Part shown: positions 36,953 through 45,826 of the stretch, piece after piece
Layout of the letters: every line of letters begins with the position of its first letter
How positions within the stretch are numbered: the stretch's first letter is position 1
Source of the DNA: Sphingomonas sp. PsM26
GTDB taxonomy: Bacteria; Pseudomonadota; Alphaproteobacteria; Sphingomonadales; Sphingomonadaceae
Length of the DNA: 64,000 nt
Reading direction: 5' to 3'
NCBI GenBank assembly: GCA_030433805.1
Contig: JARUXA010000002.1
Coordinates: forward strand, 124,001 to 188,000
Made by a program: the position numbers and the translations under genes
The notes under the pieces: generated by a model
Seen by the model: the letters and a program-made list of their open reading frames with translations, nothing else
Database searches by the model: none
Told to the model about the DNA's origin: nothing

Positions 36953-37014
36953 CGGGGTTTCGCCGCGCCCCGTACCGTGCTTAAGCTGGAAACGGGCTCG
37001 GAGGGGACAGCGCC

Positions 37015-37704
37015 ATGAATATGATCGAGACACCGTCGCCGAACTTCGACACGCGCTCTCTGCCCGTGTCGCTGATCGTGCTGCATTATACGGGCATGGA
37101 AAGTGCGCAGGCCGCGATCGACCGGCTGCGCGACCCGGAAGCCAAGGTTTCCGCGCATTATCTCGTCGCCGAGGATGGCCAGATCCTGCGGATGGTCGCC
37201 GAGGACATGCGCGCCTGGCACGCGGGCAAGTCGCGCTGGCGCGGGATCGAGGACGTCAACAGCGCGAGCATCGGGATCGAGATCGTCAATCCCGGCCACG
37301 AGCTCGGCTATCGTCCGTTCATGGAGGAGCAGATCGACGCAGTCGTCCGACTGGTCGCCGACATCACCGAACGCCACGGCATCACGCGCGGCAACGTCGT
37401 CGGCCATTCCGACATCGCGCCCGCACGCAAGCAGGATCCGGGCGAACTGTTTCCCTGGAACCGGCTGGCCAAGCTGCGCCTCGCGCTGCCGCGGCCGACC
37501 AAGGGGTTGATGGATCCGATGTGGAGCGACGCGGGCTTCCTCGTCGCACTCGAACGCTTCGGTTATGATGTCAGCGACAAGCTTGCCGCGGTCGTCGCAT
37601 TTCAGCGCCGCTTCCGTCCCGAACTGATCGACGGCGAGATCGATGGCGAATGTCGCAGCATCCTGCTTGCGCTGCTGTTGCCAAAACCCACCGGGGATGC
37701 CTAA
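37015..37704 (+). CDS. N-acetylmuramoyl-L-alanine amidase, AmpD/AmiD-like
   Basis: This 229-residue protein is an amidase_2 domain without a signal peptide. Zinc ligands are in IVLHYTG (His24) and VVGHSDIAPARKQDPGELFPW, with WHAGKSRWRG between them. The C-terminal 60 residues (LERFGYDVSDKLAAVVAFQRRF) resemble a peptidoglycan-binding helical module. The cytoplasmic location suggests AmpD-like recycling of anhydro-muropeptides. A strong GGAGGGG lies upstream of ATG 37015. Confidence 0.88.
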   Translation: MNMIETPSPNFDTRSLPVSLIVLHYTGMESAQAAIDRLRDPEAKVSAHYLVAEDGQILRMVAEDMRAWHAGKSRWRGIEDVNSASIGIEIVNPGHELGYRPFMEEQIDAVVRLVADITERHGITRGNVVGHSDIAPARKQDPGELFPWNRLAKLRLALPRPTKGLMDPMWSDAGFLVALERFGYDVSDKLAAVVAFQRRFRPELIDGEIDGECRSILLALLLPKPTGDA

Positions 37705-37713
37705 GACGCGCGG

Positions 37714-38105
37714 GCCAGAGGGTCGGGCGGCCGCGGGTACTTTCGAGTACGCGAGGAAAGTCCGGGCTCCGCGAAACGACGGTGCCGGGTAACGCCCGGC
37801 GGGGGTGACCCCAGGGAAAGTGCCACAGAGAGCAGACCGCCGATGTCCTCCCCGATGCAAATCGGACGGGGAACAGGCAAGGGTGAAAGGGTGCGGCAAG
37901 AGCGCACCGCGCGCCTGGTAACAGGGGCGGCATGGCAAACCCCACCGGGAGCAAGATCGAATAGGGGCGGCACATGGGCTTCGTTTCAGCTCGTCGCCCG
38001 GGTTGATTGCTTGAGGCGGCGCGCAAGCGTCGTCCTAGAGGAATGGTCGCCTAACCTTGCCATATGCGGCGGGGTGGACAGAACCCGGCTTACAGACCCT
38101 CTGGC
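37714..38105 (+). ncRNA. rnpB: RNase P RNA, type A
   Basis: The conserved core GAGGAAAGTCCGGGCT (about 37750) and the 3' block ACAGAACCCGGCTTACAG (about 38078-38095) are both present. Helix P1 is exact: GCCAGAGGGTC (37714-37724) pairs with GACCCTCTGGC (38095-38105) over 11 bp. This sets both ends and gives a 392-base RNA, the expected size. It processes the 5' end of tRNAs. An open frame across its 3' end (from 38064) is not coding. Confidence 0.95.
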
Positions 38106-38192
38106 GCATTTCCTGCACTGATCGCTTTAATTCACTGTGGTTTCACAAAAGCGTCATGGCGCTGGCAGGCCGGCGTGCCTAAATGGCCTGCT

Positions 38193-38738
38193 ATGGCCCG
38201 CTCAACATCCAGATCAACCGATTGGGGCTTTCCCCGCTGGCGCGCTTATGGCGAATCCAGCACCGAGGCGGCGACGATCCGACTGTGCGACCGGCACGGC
38301 TGCACCAACAAGGGCGACTGTCCGGCACCCAAATCCCCCAACAGCCCGGAACGCTGGTATTTTTGCCAGGAGCATGCCGGCGAATACAATCGCGGCTGGA
38401 ATTACTTCGAAGGTCTGAGCGCTGAGGAAGCCGCCGAACGCGAGCGCGCCGAGACACAGACTGCCGAAGGCTACACCGAATCGCGGCACCACCAATGGGC
38501 GGGGCCGGGCGACGGTAGTCGTTCGAGGGACGAGATCCGGGCGCTCGAAGTGCTTGAACTCGGCGTCGATGCCGATTTTGAAACTGTGCGTATCGCGTGG
38601 CGGCGGTTGGCAAAGTCGAACCATCCGGATGTGCGCCCGGGCGACAAGGAGGCCGCCGCACGCTTCATGGCGATTCAGGCGGCGTATGACGTGCTCAAGG
38701 CCGCTGAAGACCAGCGGACGTGGAAGCCCGACGTTTGA
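38193..38738 (+). CDS. J-domain protein with N-terminal zinc-like module
   Basis: This 181-residue protein has an N-terminal part with spaced Cys/His (LCDRHGCTNKGDCPAPKSP, FCQEHAGEYNRGWNYFEGL), possibly a metal site, and a C-terminal J domain with the HPD motif in KSNHPDVRPGDKEAA. J domains stimulate Hsp70 ATPase. This architecture is widespread in alphaproteobacteria as an uncharacterised DnaJ-like family. ATG 38193 lies clear of rnpB. Confidence 0.85.
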   Translation: MARSTSRSTDWGFPRWRAYGESSTEAATIRLCDRHGCTNKGDCPAPKSPNSPERWYFCQEHAGEYNRGWNYFEGLSAEEAAERERAETQTAEGYTESRHHQWAGPGDGSRSRDEIRALEVLELGVDADFETVRIAWRRLAKSNHPDVRPGDKEAAARFMAIQAAYDVLKAAEDQRTWKPDV

Positions 38739-39061
38739 GAACGGTCCGATCCGAATGGACCGACACCGTGCTGGTCTGCAAGAAATGCTCGAAGAAGCTG
38801 GAGGGCGGGTTCGGCCCTAAGGGCAAGATGCCGCTCGCAAAGGCGTTGCGCGAGGAACTGAGCGTTCGCAAAGGACGCAAGGGTTCGATCGGCATCATCG
38901 AAGTGAAGTGCCTTGGGATCTGCCCGCGCGATGCGGTGACGGTCGTAACCGGCGCGGCGCCGGGCGATTGGGCATTGGTAGCGCGCGGCGCGCCGATCGC
39001 GGACATCGCTCGCGACCTGGGGTTGAGCGGGGCGACGGTGCCGCCGGTAGCGGAAGGTTAG
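38735..39061 (+). CDS. Thioredoxin-like 2Fe-2S ferredoxin-type protein
   Basis: This 108-residue protein has CKKC near residues 15-18 and CLGICP near residue 60, the four-cysteine pattern of the thioredoxin-fold 2Fe-2S ferredoxins. The start is uncertain: TTG 38735 overlaps the previous stop (TTGA) and begins RTVRSEWTDTVLVCKKC, while GTG 38720 is also open. A small electron carrier is likely; the partner is unknown. Confidence 0.7.
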   Translation: MRTVRSEWTDTVLVCKKCSKKLEGGFGPKGKMPLAKALREELSVRKGRKGSIGIIEVKCLGICPRDAVTVVTGAAPGDWALVARGAPIADIARDLGLSGATVPPVAEG

Positions 39062-39098
39062 GCTGCAGTTAGGCAGAATCGCCATGCGTTTTCGCGCG

Positions 39099-39142
39099 GT
39101 AAGAGAAGCCAGAGCTGTCAAAGAGCGTGGCTTCCCCCTTAC
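39099..39142. terminator. Weak hairpin between convergent ferredoxin-like and SMR genes
   Basis: GTAA/TTAC and AAGCCA/TGGCTT pair with an asymmetric internal loop, and the minus strand shows a run of G. The stem is imperfect. Confidence 0.3.
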
Positions 39143-39191
39143 GGAAATCGGTCGTTGTAGGACAGCAGGGGCGGCATTCGCCCCCGCCGGA

Positions 39192-39512
39192 TTACGTGGT
39201 CGCGAAGAACTTGGTTCCGACCACGCCGACGATGATCAGCGCGATGAACCCCATCTGGATCCCGTTGAGCTTCTCGCCGAACAGGATCACCCCGAAGATC
39301 GTCACGCCGACCGCGCCGAGCCCGGTCCAGACCGCGTAAGCGGTCCCCGCGGGAAGCCCGCGCATCGCGAGCGCAAGCAGCCCCATGTTGATGAAGCTGA
39401 GCGTGATCGGGACGCTGGAGGCAAGCCAGCTGCCCTGCATCGCTGCCCATTTGAGGCTGAGCGCCCAGATGATTTCGGTAACCACGGCAACGCCGAGGAT
39501 GAGCCACGCCAT
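39192..39512 (-). CDS. SMR-family small efflux protein (SugE/Gdx-like)
   Basis: This 106-residue protein has four transmembrane helices. Glu13 in VTEIIWALSLKW is the essential substrate/proton carboxylate, with Trp16, Tyr59 and Trp62 in GTAYAVWTGLGAVG. These match the SugE/Gdx branch, which exports guanidinium, rather than EmrE. Residue 42, serine in E. coli SugE as I recall it, is Asn here. No guanidine riboswitch was recognised in the upstream 100 bases. A strong AAGGAG lies upstream of ATG 39512. Confidence 0.85.
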   Translation of the reverse strand: MAWLILGVAVVTEIIWALSLKWAAMQGSWLASSVPITLSFINMGLLALAMRGLPAGTAYAVWTGLGAVGVTIFGVILFGEKLNGIQMGFIALIIVGVVGTKFFATT

Positions 39513-39778
39513 TTGCGGGTCTCCTTCACATATACGGGCTCGTCAGGGAAAGCGGCAGCCGGAAACCCGAAAGAGGCGCGCGCGAAGCGGGGTCCGATAG
39601 GCGGTCGCTTTCGTTCTGTCCACTACGGTCAATGATGGGGTTGGCGAGGCCCGTTTTCCAGACCGTTCGTAACGCAGGAAACAATCGAGTTGGCGGCGTG
39701 ACCGCAAGCGTGTAGCGCGCGCATCGGCGCCACCGACAGGCGGGCGCGTGGTTCTCGCCAAGATTTTCGCAGGGTTTC

Positions 39779-40570
39779 ATGACGATTACGTACGACTGGA
39801 GTCGGCCGGAGAACGGTCTCAGCATGATCGTGCGGGGGGTCGTGCCGATCACGCGTATCCAGATTTACGGACAGCGCTGCAGCGGGACAAACGTCGTCGC
39901 GCAGACGCTCGCCACCAATTGCCCGACTGCTGCCCTGACCGACGAACTGGGCCACAAGCACTGGTTCGTCCCCCCGCAGACCGTTTTCCCCGAGGATAGC
40001 CTGACGGTCGTCGTCGCGCGCGATGCCTTCGACTGGGCGCGCAGCCTGCATCGCCAGCCGTGGCACGCGCACCCCGATTTGAAGGCCAAACCGTTCGAGA
40101 GTTTCCTGCGCAGTGAATGGCACAGTTGCTGGGACGAACACGTCCACCATATCGAACCGGGGCACCCGATGCTCGGCACCGAGATGCTCCACGAACGCGA
40201 CCCGGCCACCGGCGAGCGGTTCCACAACTGCATTGCCAAGCGCACCGCCAAGCTGCGGCACTGGGCGGCGCTTCCGGCACGGGCGCACAACGTCGCGCTG
40301 GTCAGCTATGATGCCTTTGTGCGTGCTCCCGAGCGGTTCCTGGCAACAATCGCGATGGCCGCCGGACTGGAGCGCGTGGCGACGTTCACGAAGGTCTCGA
40401 GCTACAAGGGGCAGGGGCACGAACCCTATACGCCACAACGCTACGATGCGTTGTCCGCAGACGATGCGGCGTACATCGAATCGTGGCTAGACCCCGAGGT
40501 AGAGGCGCAGTTCGGTCTGTCGCCATACCATGCGGACGCATTGCCGACCGCGGAGCGCGTGGCCGCGTGA
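39779..40570 (+). CDS. Sulfotransferase-like P-loop protein of unknown role
   Basis: This 263-residue protein has an N-terminal IYGQRCSGTNVVAQTL, resembling the PAPS/phosphosulfate-binding loop of sulfotransferases (RSGTN-type), and VVVARDAFDWARSLHRQPWH, like their second nucleotide-binding block. No signal or membrane segment is seen. It is isolated: no PAPS or polysaccharide genes flank it. ATG 39779 is used; M16 would also fit. The 266 bases upstream, back to 39513, show nothing else convincing. Confidence 0.6.
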   Translation: MTITYDWSRPENGLSMIVRGVVPITRIQIYGQRCSGTNVVAQTLATNCPTAALTDELGHKHWFVPPQTVFPEDSLTVVVARDAFDWARSLHRQPWHAHPDLKAKPFESFLRSEWHSCWDEHVHHIEPGHPMLGTEMLHERDPATGERFHNCIAKRTAKLRHWAALPARAHNVALVSYDAFVRAPERFLATIAMAAGLERVATFTKVSSYKGQGHEPYTPQRYDALSADDAAYIESWLDPEVEAQFGLSPYHADALPTAERVAA

Positions 40571-40589
40571 TCCGTCGGCGCTGACGCGA

Positions 40590-41351
40590 TCAGCGCGCGA
40601 TCGCGAATTGTGCGAAGACCCGGGCCGTCGTCTCGATCGGTCGTGGCGAAATCGCGATCTCGACCGGCGCGGCCGGCGGTGGCGGCGGCGGCGGGGCGAA
40701 TTCGGCCCGTTGCGAGGCGCCCGTGAGCGTAATGTCGTTCATGGCGTTCTGGTCGTTGAGCGACAGCAGCGATCCCAGCTTGACGCCCGCGCCGCTGGCC
40801 AATCCCTCGGCCCTTGCGCGCGCGTCGGCGATCGCGGCGGTGGTTGCGCGCCGCTGTGCGTCGGCGGGGCTGGCCAGTTCGAACGACTGCACCCGCGCAT
40901 CCCGCGCCCCCAGTCGCGCCGCCAGGCCTGTCGCGGTCCCGGCCTTGGTGACGGCCGTCGTCCGTCCGTCGCCGCGAAGGCTGGCGATATATCCGGTGAC
41001 CGTGCAGGCTCCCTCGCTGAGGCGCGGGCGATTGTTGTAATTGCCGGGTCCGTCGCATTCGGCCGATCGCGTTTCGATCACGCTGATTTCACCCGAGGAC
41101 AATCGCGTTTCCTGGCCCAACAGGCCCGTCAGACCGGCAACGATCGCCTTCTGCTTGGTTGCGAGCGCGGTGCTGGCTGCGTCCGGCGTCTTGCCTTCGC
41201 CCGTCACCCAATAGACCAAAGTGGCAATGTCGGGTTTGGTCGATACGGTCGCCGTTCCGGAAACCTGGATCGACGGTTCCCGGTCATGGGTTTGTTGCGC
41301 GGCCGCCGGAGAGCAGACCAACGCAAGCAGCAAGACGATCATCGGGCGCAT
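40590..41351 (-). CDS. SIMPL-domain (DUF541) periplasmic protein
   Basis: This 253-residue protein has a signal peptide (MRPMIVLLLALVCSPAAAQ) and a SIMPL domain: IQVSGTATVSTKPDIATLVYWV, then ARARAEGLASGAGVKLGSLLSL. A proline run (residues about 215-222) separates the last strand. SIMPL proteins form periplasmic or surface oligomers linked to oxidative stress, with no fixed activity known. GGAG seven bases upstream supports ATG 41351. Confidence 0.85.
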   Translation of the reverse strand: MRPMIVLLLALVCSPAAAQQTHDREPSIQVSGTATVSTKPDIATLVYWVTGEGKTPDAASTALATKQKAIVAGLTGLLGQETRLSSGEISVIETRSAECDGPGNYNNRPRLSEGACTVTGYIASLRGDGRTTAVTKAGTATGLAARLGARDARVQSFELASPADAQRRATTAAIADARARAEGLASGAGVKLGSLLSLNDQNAMNDITLTGASQRAEFAPPPPPPPAAPVEIAISPRPIETTARVFAQFAIAR

Positions 41352-41452
41352 CGCGAGTCTCCGGGTAGAGGCCAGTAGAGCGACAGCGTAACCGGCTTCA
41401 CCATAAGTGTCTTTAGGGATCGAGACCGTGCCTCGTTTTACCGGCGCGGGGG

Positions 41453-41863
41453 TCAGGCCGCGACGTAACGCGCGGCGGTTTCGCGGATCAGCGCGATCAT
41501 GTTGGGAATGCCTTGCGTACGGTTGGAGCTGAGCTGCTTGCTCAGGTCGAACGGCGCGAGTTCCTGCGGCACGTCGGTCGCAAGGATCTTGGCCGGCGGC
41601 TGATCCTGCACCGCGAGTAGCACCAGCGCGATGATCCCCTTGGTGATCGCGGCATTGCTGTCGGCGAGGAAGTGCAATGTCCCGTCGTCGCGCACCATCG
41701 GATAGACCCACACCGATGCCGAACACCCGCGCACGAGCGTCGCATCGGTCTTTAGCGGATCCGGCATCGGTTCGAGGTCTCGCCCGAGGTCGATCAGGAG
41801 GCGATAGCGGTCGTCCGCCTCGAGGAAGCTGTATTCGGATTCGATGTCGGCGAGCGTCTGCAT
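41453..41863 (-). CDS. sufE: Sulfur acceptor protein SufE
   Basis: This 136-residue protein has the SufE persulfide-accepting Cys47 in LVRGCSASVWV and the flanking DSNAAITKGIIALVL helix. It takes sulfur from a cysteine desulfurase (usually SufS) for Fe-S assembly. No sufS or sufBCD is present in the window; the two desulfurases are 18 kb away. ATG 41863 is chosen; the frame is open to 41911. Confidence 0.92.
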   Translation of the reverse strand: MQTLADIESEYSFLEADDRYRLLIDLGRDLEPMPDPLKTDATLVRGCSASVWVYPMVRDDGTLHFLADSNAAITKGIIALVLLAVQDQPPAKILATDVPQELAPFDLSKQLSSNRTQGIPNMIALIRETAARYVAA

Positions 41864-41946
41864 GGGGGCGCTATAGGCGGGGCGGGCGGGGTTCGTCACG
41901 CAGGACTTCACGTCCGGCGTTGCCTACCCCGCGCTCCGGTAACGGG

Positions 41947-43800
41947 TCACGCGGTTTCGAGCGACTCGCTGACCTGGAACCATACCGCTTCCGCCGAATC
42001 GAGCTTCTTGCTGATCTGCGCATGCTGCTTCGCGAGTTCCGCCGCATTCATCCGCGATAGCCACGCCTCTGCGGCGGACGGATCCGCGATCGCGCGGTCG
42101 ACGGCGTTGAGCTGCTTGGTCAGCTTGGCGACGAGCGCCTCCGCTTCGTGCGCCTTCTTCTGCAGCGCGACCGCAGCGGCGGAAAGTTGCGGCTTGTCGT
42201 CCTTCTTGACCGCCTTGGCCTTCGCCCCTTCGCCGCCACCGTCGCCTGCGAGCACGAAGGCGATATAATCCTCCATGCTGCCCGCATATTCCTTGGCGGT
42301 GCCGCCATCGACCAGCACCAGCCGGTCGGCGGTGAGCTCGACCATGTGGCGATCGTGGCTGACGAGGATGACCGCGCCGTCATAGGCATTGAGCGCCTGT
42401 ACCAGCGCTTCGCGTGCGTCGACGTCGAGATGGTTCGTCGGTTCGTCAAGGATCAGCATGTGCGGCGCATCCCGCGTGATCAGCGCGAGCGCCAGCCGCG
42501 CGCGCTCACCGCCCGAGAGCTTGCCGACCTTTTGCGTCGCCTTGACGCCAGAGAAGCCGAACCGCCCAAGCTGCGCGCGCACCGCGCCGGGCGTCTTGCC
42601 CGACATCTGCCGAGTCATATGCTCGAGCGGGGTGTCGTCGCCGTCGAGTTCCTCCACCTGATACTGGGTGAAATAGCCGACGCGCATCTTGCCGCTGGCG
42701 TTCATCTCGCCGTCCATCGTCGGCAACTGCGCGGCGAGCAGGCGGGCGAGCGTCGTCTTGCCGTTGCCGTTGCGGCCGAGCAGCGCGACTCGGTCGTCCG
42801 GATCGAGGCGGAGGTTGAGCCGCTGGAGGATCGGCTTTTCCGCATAACCGACCGCTGCCATGTCGAGCGTGATCAGCGGCGGGCGCAATTCCTCAGGCGA
42901 CGGAAATTCGAACGACAGCGTCGGATCCTCTGCCATCGACGCGATCGGCTGCATCTTGGCGAGCATCTTCTGGCGGCTCTGCGCCTGTTTCGCGGTCGAG
43001 GCCCGCGCGCTGTTCTTGGCGATATACTCGCTGAGCTTGGCACGCTGCGTATCCTGCGCGGCCTTGGCGGCGGCGAGCTGCGCGACGCGCTCGGCGCGCT
43101 GGCGCTCGAAACTGTCGTAGCCGCCAGTGTAGAGGTGGACCTTGCCGCCCTCGAGATGGAGGATCGTGTCGACCACGTTGTTGAGCAGATCACGCTCGTG
43201 GCTGATGACGACCATCATCGCGGGATAGCTCTTGAGGAAGTTCTCGAGCCACAGCGTCGCTTCGAGATCGAGATGGTTCGAGGGCTCGTCGAGCAGCAGC
43301 AGATCGGGTTCGGAGAACAGCAGCGAGGCGAGCGCGACGCGCATCTTCCAGCCGCCCGAATAGCTGTCGAGCGGGCGGCCCTGCATTTCCTCGTCGAAGC
43401 CGAGGCCGACGAGGATGCGCGCGGCGCGTGCGGGGGCGGTATAAGCGTCGATCGCGATCAGCCGCTCATGGATTTCGCCGACGCGGTTGGGGTCCTGGCT
43501 CGTCTCGGCCTCGACCAGCAGTTCCGCACGCTCGGTATCGGCGGCGAGCACTTGCTCGATCGGCGTGGTCGTGCCCGAGGGCGCTTCCTGCGCGATATAA
43601 CCGATGCGGGTGCCGCGCGGCATCTCGATCTCGCCGAGGTCGGGTTCGAGCTGGCCGATCATGACCTTCATCAGCGTGGACTTGCCCGCGCCGTTGCGTC
43701 CGATCAGGCCGACGCGACTCTTCGGCGGCAAGGCCGCGCTCGCGCCGTCGAGAATGGCGCGCCCGCCGAGGCGCACCGTGATACCGTTGATGTTCAGCAT
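41947..43800 (-). CDS. ABC-F family ATPase (YheS-like)
   Basis: This 617-residue protein has two ABC domains without membrane segments: GRNGAGKST and GRNGNGKTT (Walker A), SGGWKMRVAL and LSGGERARLAL (signatures), LLDEPSNHLD and ILDEPTNHLD (Walker B). A charged coiled-coil C-terminal tail (about 535-617) is typical of YheS/Uup-type ABC-F proteins that act on ribosomes. It is distinct from EttA at 3383. It is divergent from the Gre-like gene. Confidence 0.92.
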   Translation of the reverse strand: MLNINGITVRLGGRAILDGASAALPPKSRVGLIGRNGAGKSTLMKVMIGQLEPDLGEIEMPRGTRIGYIAQEAPSGTTTPIEQVLAADTERAELLVEAETSQDPNRVGEIHERLIAIDAYTAPARAARILVGLGFDEEMQGRPLDSYSGGWKMRVALASLLFSEPDLLLLDEPSNHLDLEATLWLENFLKSYPAMMVVISHERDLLNNVVDTILHLEGGKVHLYTGGYDSFERQRAERVAQLAAAKAAQDTQRAKLSEYIAKNSARASTAKQAQSRQKMLAKMQPIASMAEDPTLSFEFPSPEELRPPLITLDMAAVGYAEKPILQRLNLRLDPDDRVALLGRNGNGKTTLARLLAAQLPTMDGEMNASGKMRVGYFTQYQVEELDGDDTPLEHMTRQMSGKTPGAVRAQLGRFGFSGVKATQKVGKLSGGERARLALALITRDAPHMLILDEPTNHLDVDAREALVQALNAYDGAVILVSHDRHMVELTADRLVLVDGGTAKEYAGSMEDYIAFVLAGDGGGEGAKAKAVKKDDKPQLSAAAVALQKKAHEAEALVAKLTKQLNAVDRAIADPSAAEAWLSRMNAAELAKQHAQISKKLDSAEAVWFQVSESLETA

Positions 43801-43914
43801 GGACGAGCGCGTAGCAGAATGTTGCGCCGCACCCAATAGGGCTGATCCCGGTGCCCATGCGTTGGTGGACATTCCCAGTCCGAGGCCGGATGATGAGCGT
43901 ATGAGGACACGACC

Positions 43915-44376
43915 ATGAGCGTAGCGTTTCGTCGCGAAAGCGACGACGAACATCTCGAGCCCAAGTTCGAACGGCCGATCGCGCCAGGGCCCAATCTGGT
44001 GACGGCGCGCGGGCTCGCGCTGATCGATGCCGAGGTCGCGCGGCTGAATGCGGCGCTGGAACAGGCGTCGGACGAGGAGCGTCCCGCGCTGCTGCGCGAG
44101 CAACGCTATTGGCACACCCGCCAGACCACCGCCGAAGTCGTTCCCGCGCCCGAGCCCGGCGAGATCGGGATTGGCAGCCGCGTAACGATCCGAATGGGCG
44201 GCACCGAGCGTGTGGTCGAGATCGTCGGCGGGGATGAGGCGGATCCGGCGGAAGGCCGGATCGGCTATCAGGCACCACTCGCGCGCGCGTTGATTGGCGC
44301 GGAAGTGGGAGAGACGGTCGAGTTCGGCGGGAAAGCGGATGCCATCAAAGTGGTGCGTATCGCTGACGCTTCATAG
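43915..44376 (+). CDS. Gre-like factor lacking the acidic tip
   Basis: This 153-residue protein has the C-terminal FKBP-like Gre domain (IGSRVTIRMGGTERVVEIVGG, EGRIGYQAPLARALIGAEVGE), but the N-terminal coiled coil is short and the ENxDY-type acidic tip of GreA/GreB is missing (compare GreB at 5533). The charged N-terminus (RRESDDEHLEPKFERP) is extra. It may bind RNA polymerase without stimulating transcript cleavage, like Gfh1 or Rnk; that is inference. Confidence 0.75.
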   Translation: MSVAFRRESDDEHLEPKFERPIAPGPNLVTARGLALIDAEVARLNAALEQASDEERPALLREQRYWHTRQTTAEVVPAPEPGEIGIGSRVTIRMGGTERVVEIVGGDEADPAEGRIGYQAPLARALIGAEVGETVEFGGKADAIKVVRIADAS

Positions 44377-44485
44377 CGAGCGTGGACGCGCGTGATCTGA
44401 TCCTGACGCGCATATGTCTGGCGGTCGAGCAGTACGGAAACCGTGATTGCTTGTTGGCGCGGATGTCGTTGCCTAAAGCTGTTGC

Positions 44486-44941
44486 ATGACCATAGTCTAT
44501 CGTGACGCGCTGGAAGCTGATCTGCCTGCCATCGTGCAATTGCTCGCGGACGATCCGTTGGGCGCGCAACGCGAGGATGCTTCGGTGCCGCTGTTGCCTG
44601 CCTATCTTGCGGCGTTCCAAGCGATCGCGACGCTCGATCATCAGCGGTTGGTGGTCGCGGTTGACGGAGAGCGGATCGTGGGCACGATGCAATTTCTGGT
44701 CGTCCCCGGCTTGTCGATGCGGGGCGCAAGCCACGGCTATATCGAAGCGGTCCGCATCGTTGCTGACCTCAGGGGGCGAGGGGAGGGGGAGCGTTTCGTT
44801 CGCTGGGCCGTCGCACAATGCCGTGACGCGGGCTGTGGCACGGTGCAGCTGGTGTCCGAAGGGTCGCGAACGGCGGCGCATCGTTTCTGGCAGAAATGCG
44901 GGTTCGTCCCTAGCCATGTCGGGTTCAAGATGCGGCTCTGA
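44486..44941 (+). CDS. GNAT-family N-acetyltransferase
   Basis: This 151-residue protein has the GNAT fold: RDALEADLPAIVQLLADD, VGTMQFLVVPGL, the acetyl-CoA loop VRIVADLRGRGEGERFVRWA and GCGTVQLVSEG..AHRFWQKCGF. It transfers acetyl from acetyl-CoA to an unknown amine. ATG 44486 fits the fold. It is convergent with the membrane protein at 44984. Confidence 0.9.
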   Translation: MTIVYRDALEADLPAIVQLLADDPLGAQREDASVPLLPAYLAAFQAIATLDHQRLVVAVDGERIVGTMQFLVVPGLSMRGASHGYIEAVRIVADLRGRGEGERFVRWAVAQCRDAGCGTVQLVSEGSRTAAHRFWQKCGFVPSHVGFKMRL

Positions 44942-44983
44942 ACCTCTGGGAGCTACCCGCGCGCTCGTCCCGCACACAAGTTT

Positions 44984-45793
44984 CTAGCGTAGACCCTCCG
45001 CGTCGTCCGATCGCAACGGAGTGTGGAGGTCGCCATACTTCAGTTCCAGATACCGCCCCTGCACCGCGACCGCGTCGAGCGCGCCGTGCGACAGATTGTC
45101 CGTCATGCGTGCCACCTCCATGTCAATCAGGCGCAGACCGTCGATCAGATGATCGTTCGGGGTCCGGCCATTGGCTTGCGGGACCGTGCGTCGCGAGACC
45201 GGGACGGCGCGCCAGCCGTCGACGAGGTCGGGCAGTTCGGTTGCGATGAGGGTGCGAACCGCGTCGGCGGCCGGGCTTTTCGGGTCGAGCCGCGCGGTCT
45301 GCGGGGCAAGCTCCGAAAAGCGCTGCGTGAGCGCATCCGCGAGTTGCGCCGCGGGCAGCGGCAAGCCACGGCGTTGGGCGGTCAGCCAGAGCGTCGTCTC
45401 GGCGGCAAGATCGGGGAGCGTCGCTTCGGCCAGTGCCGCGCGACCGCGAGGCGCTGCCTTGGAATAGTGTGCGATCATGACGGTCAGCACGACCATTGTC
45501 GCGATGGCGAGCGCCGTCGCGATGGTTGGCGCGAACACCATGCCAAGCGTAGCCCAGACCAGCAGCGCAGCGACCAGCGCCAGCGCGAGGCGCGCCAACA
45601 CCCGCCGCTCGCGCCGCTGCCGCGCTTCCTTCTCGCGACGTGCCTGCGCGCGGCCCTCGGGCGACAGGCGACGCAGCAGTTCCTCGGCTTGCGTCAGGCC
45701 AACGTCGGCGAACCCTGCCGCCACGCCGCGTGCGCGACGGACGATCTCGTCGCCCTGACCGGTCCTGCCCTGACCCGTCCCTTCGTCGTGCAT
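44984..45793 (-). CDS. Uncharacterised two-TM membrane protein
   Basis: This 269-residue protein has a charged N-terminal region (QARREKEARQRRERRVLARL) and two adjacent transmembrane helices at about 68-88 and 89-110. The long cytoplasmic C-terminal part is mostly helical and has no motif I recognise. AGGAGG five bases upstream supports ATG 45793 over GTG 45796. It is encoded downstream of the two-component kinase on the same strand. Confidence 0.7.
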   Translation of the reverse strand: MHDEGTGQGRTGQGDEIVRRARGVAAGFADVGLTQAEELLRRLSPEGRAQARREKEARQRRERRVLARLALALVAALLVWATLGMVFAPTIATALAIATMVVLTVMIAHYSKAAPRGRAALAEATLPDLAAETTLWLTAQRRGLPLPAAQLADALTQRFSELAPQTARLDPKSPAADAVRTLIATELPDLVDGWRAVPVSRRTVPQANGRTPNDHLIDGLRLIDMEVARMTDNLSHGALDAVAVQGRYLELKYGDLHTPLRSDDAEGLR

Positions 45794-45826
45794 CACGTCC
45801 TCCTGCCGTCGTGGACTGCTGCCAGT

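Noticed and set aside
38064..38192. Upstream extension of the J-domain gene into RNase P RNA
   Set aside because: The P1 helix of rnpB ends at 38105, and the protein homology starts at ATG 38193.
39513..39630. Guanidine riboswitch before the SMR exporter gene
   Set aside because: I looked for the conserved blocks of the guanidine riboswitch classes and saw none convincing; the leader has only a ribosome-binding site.
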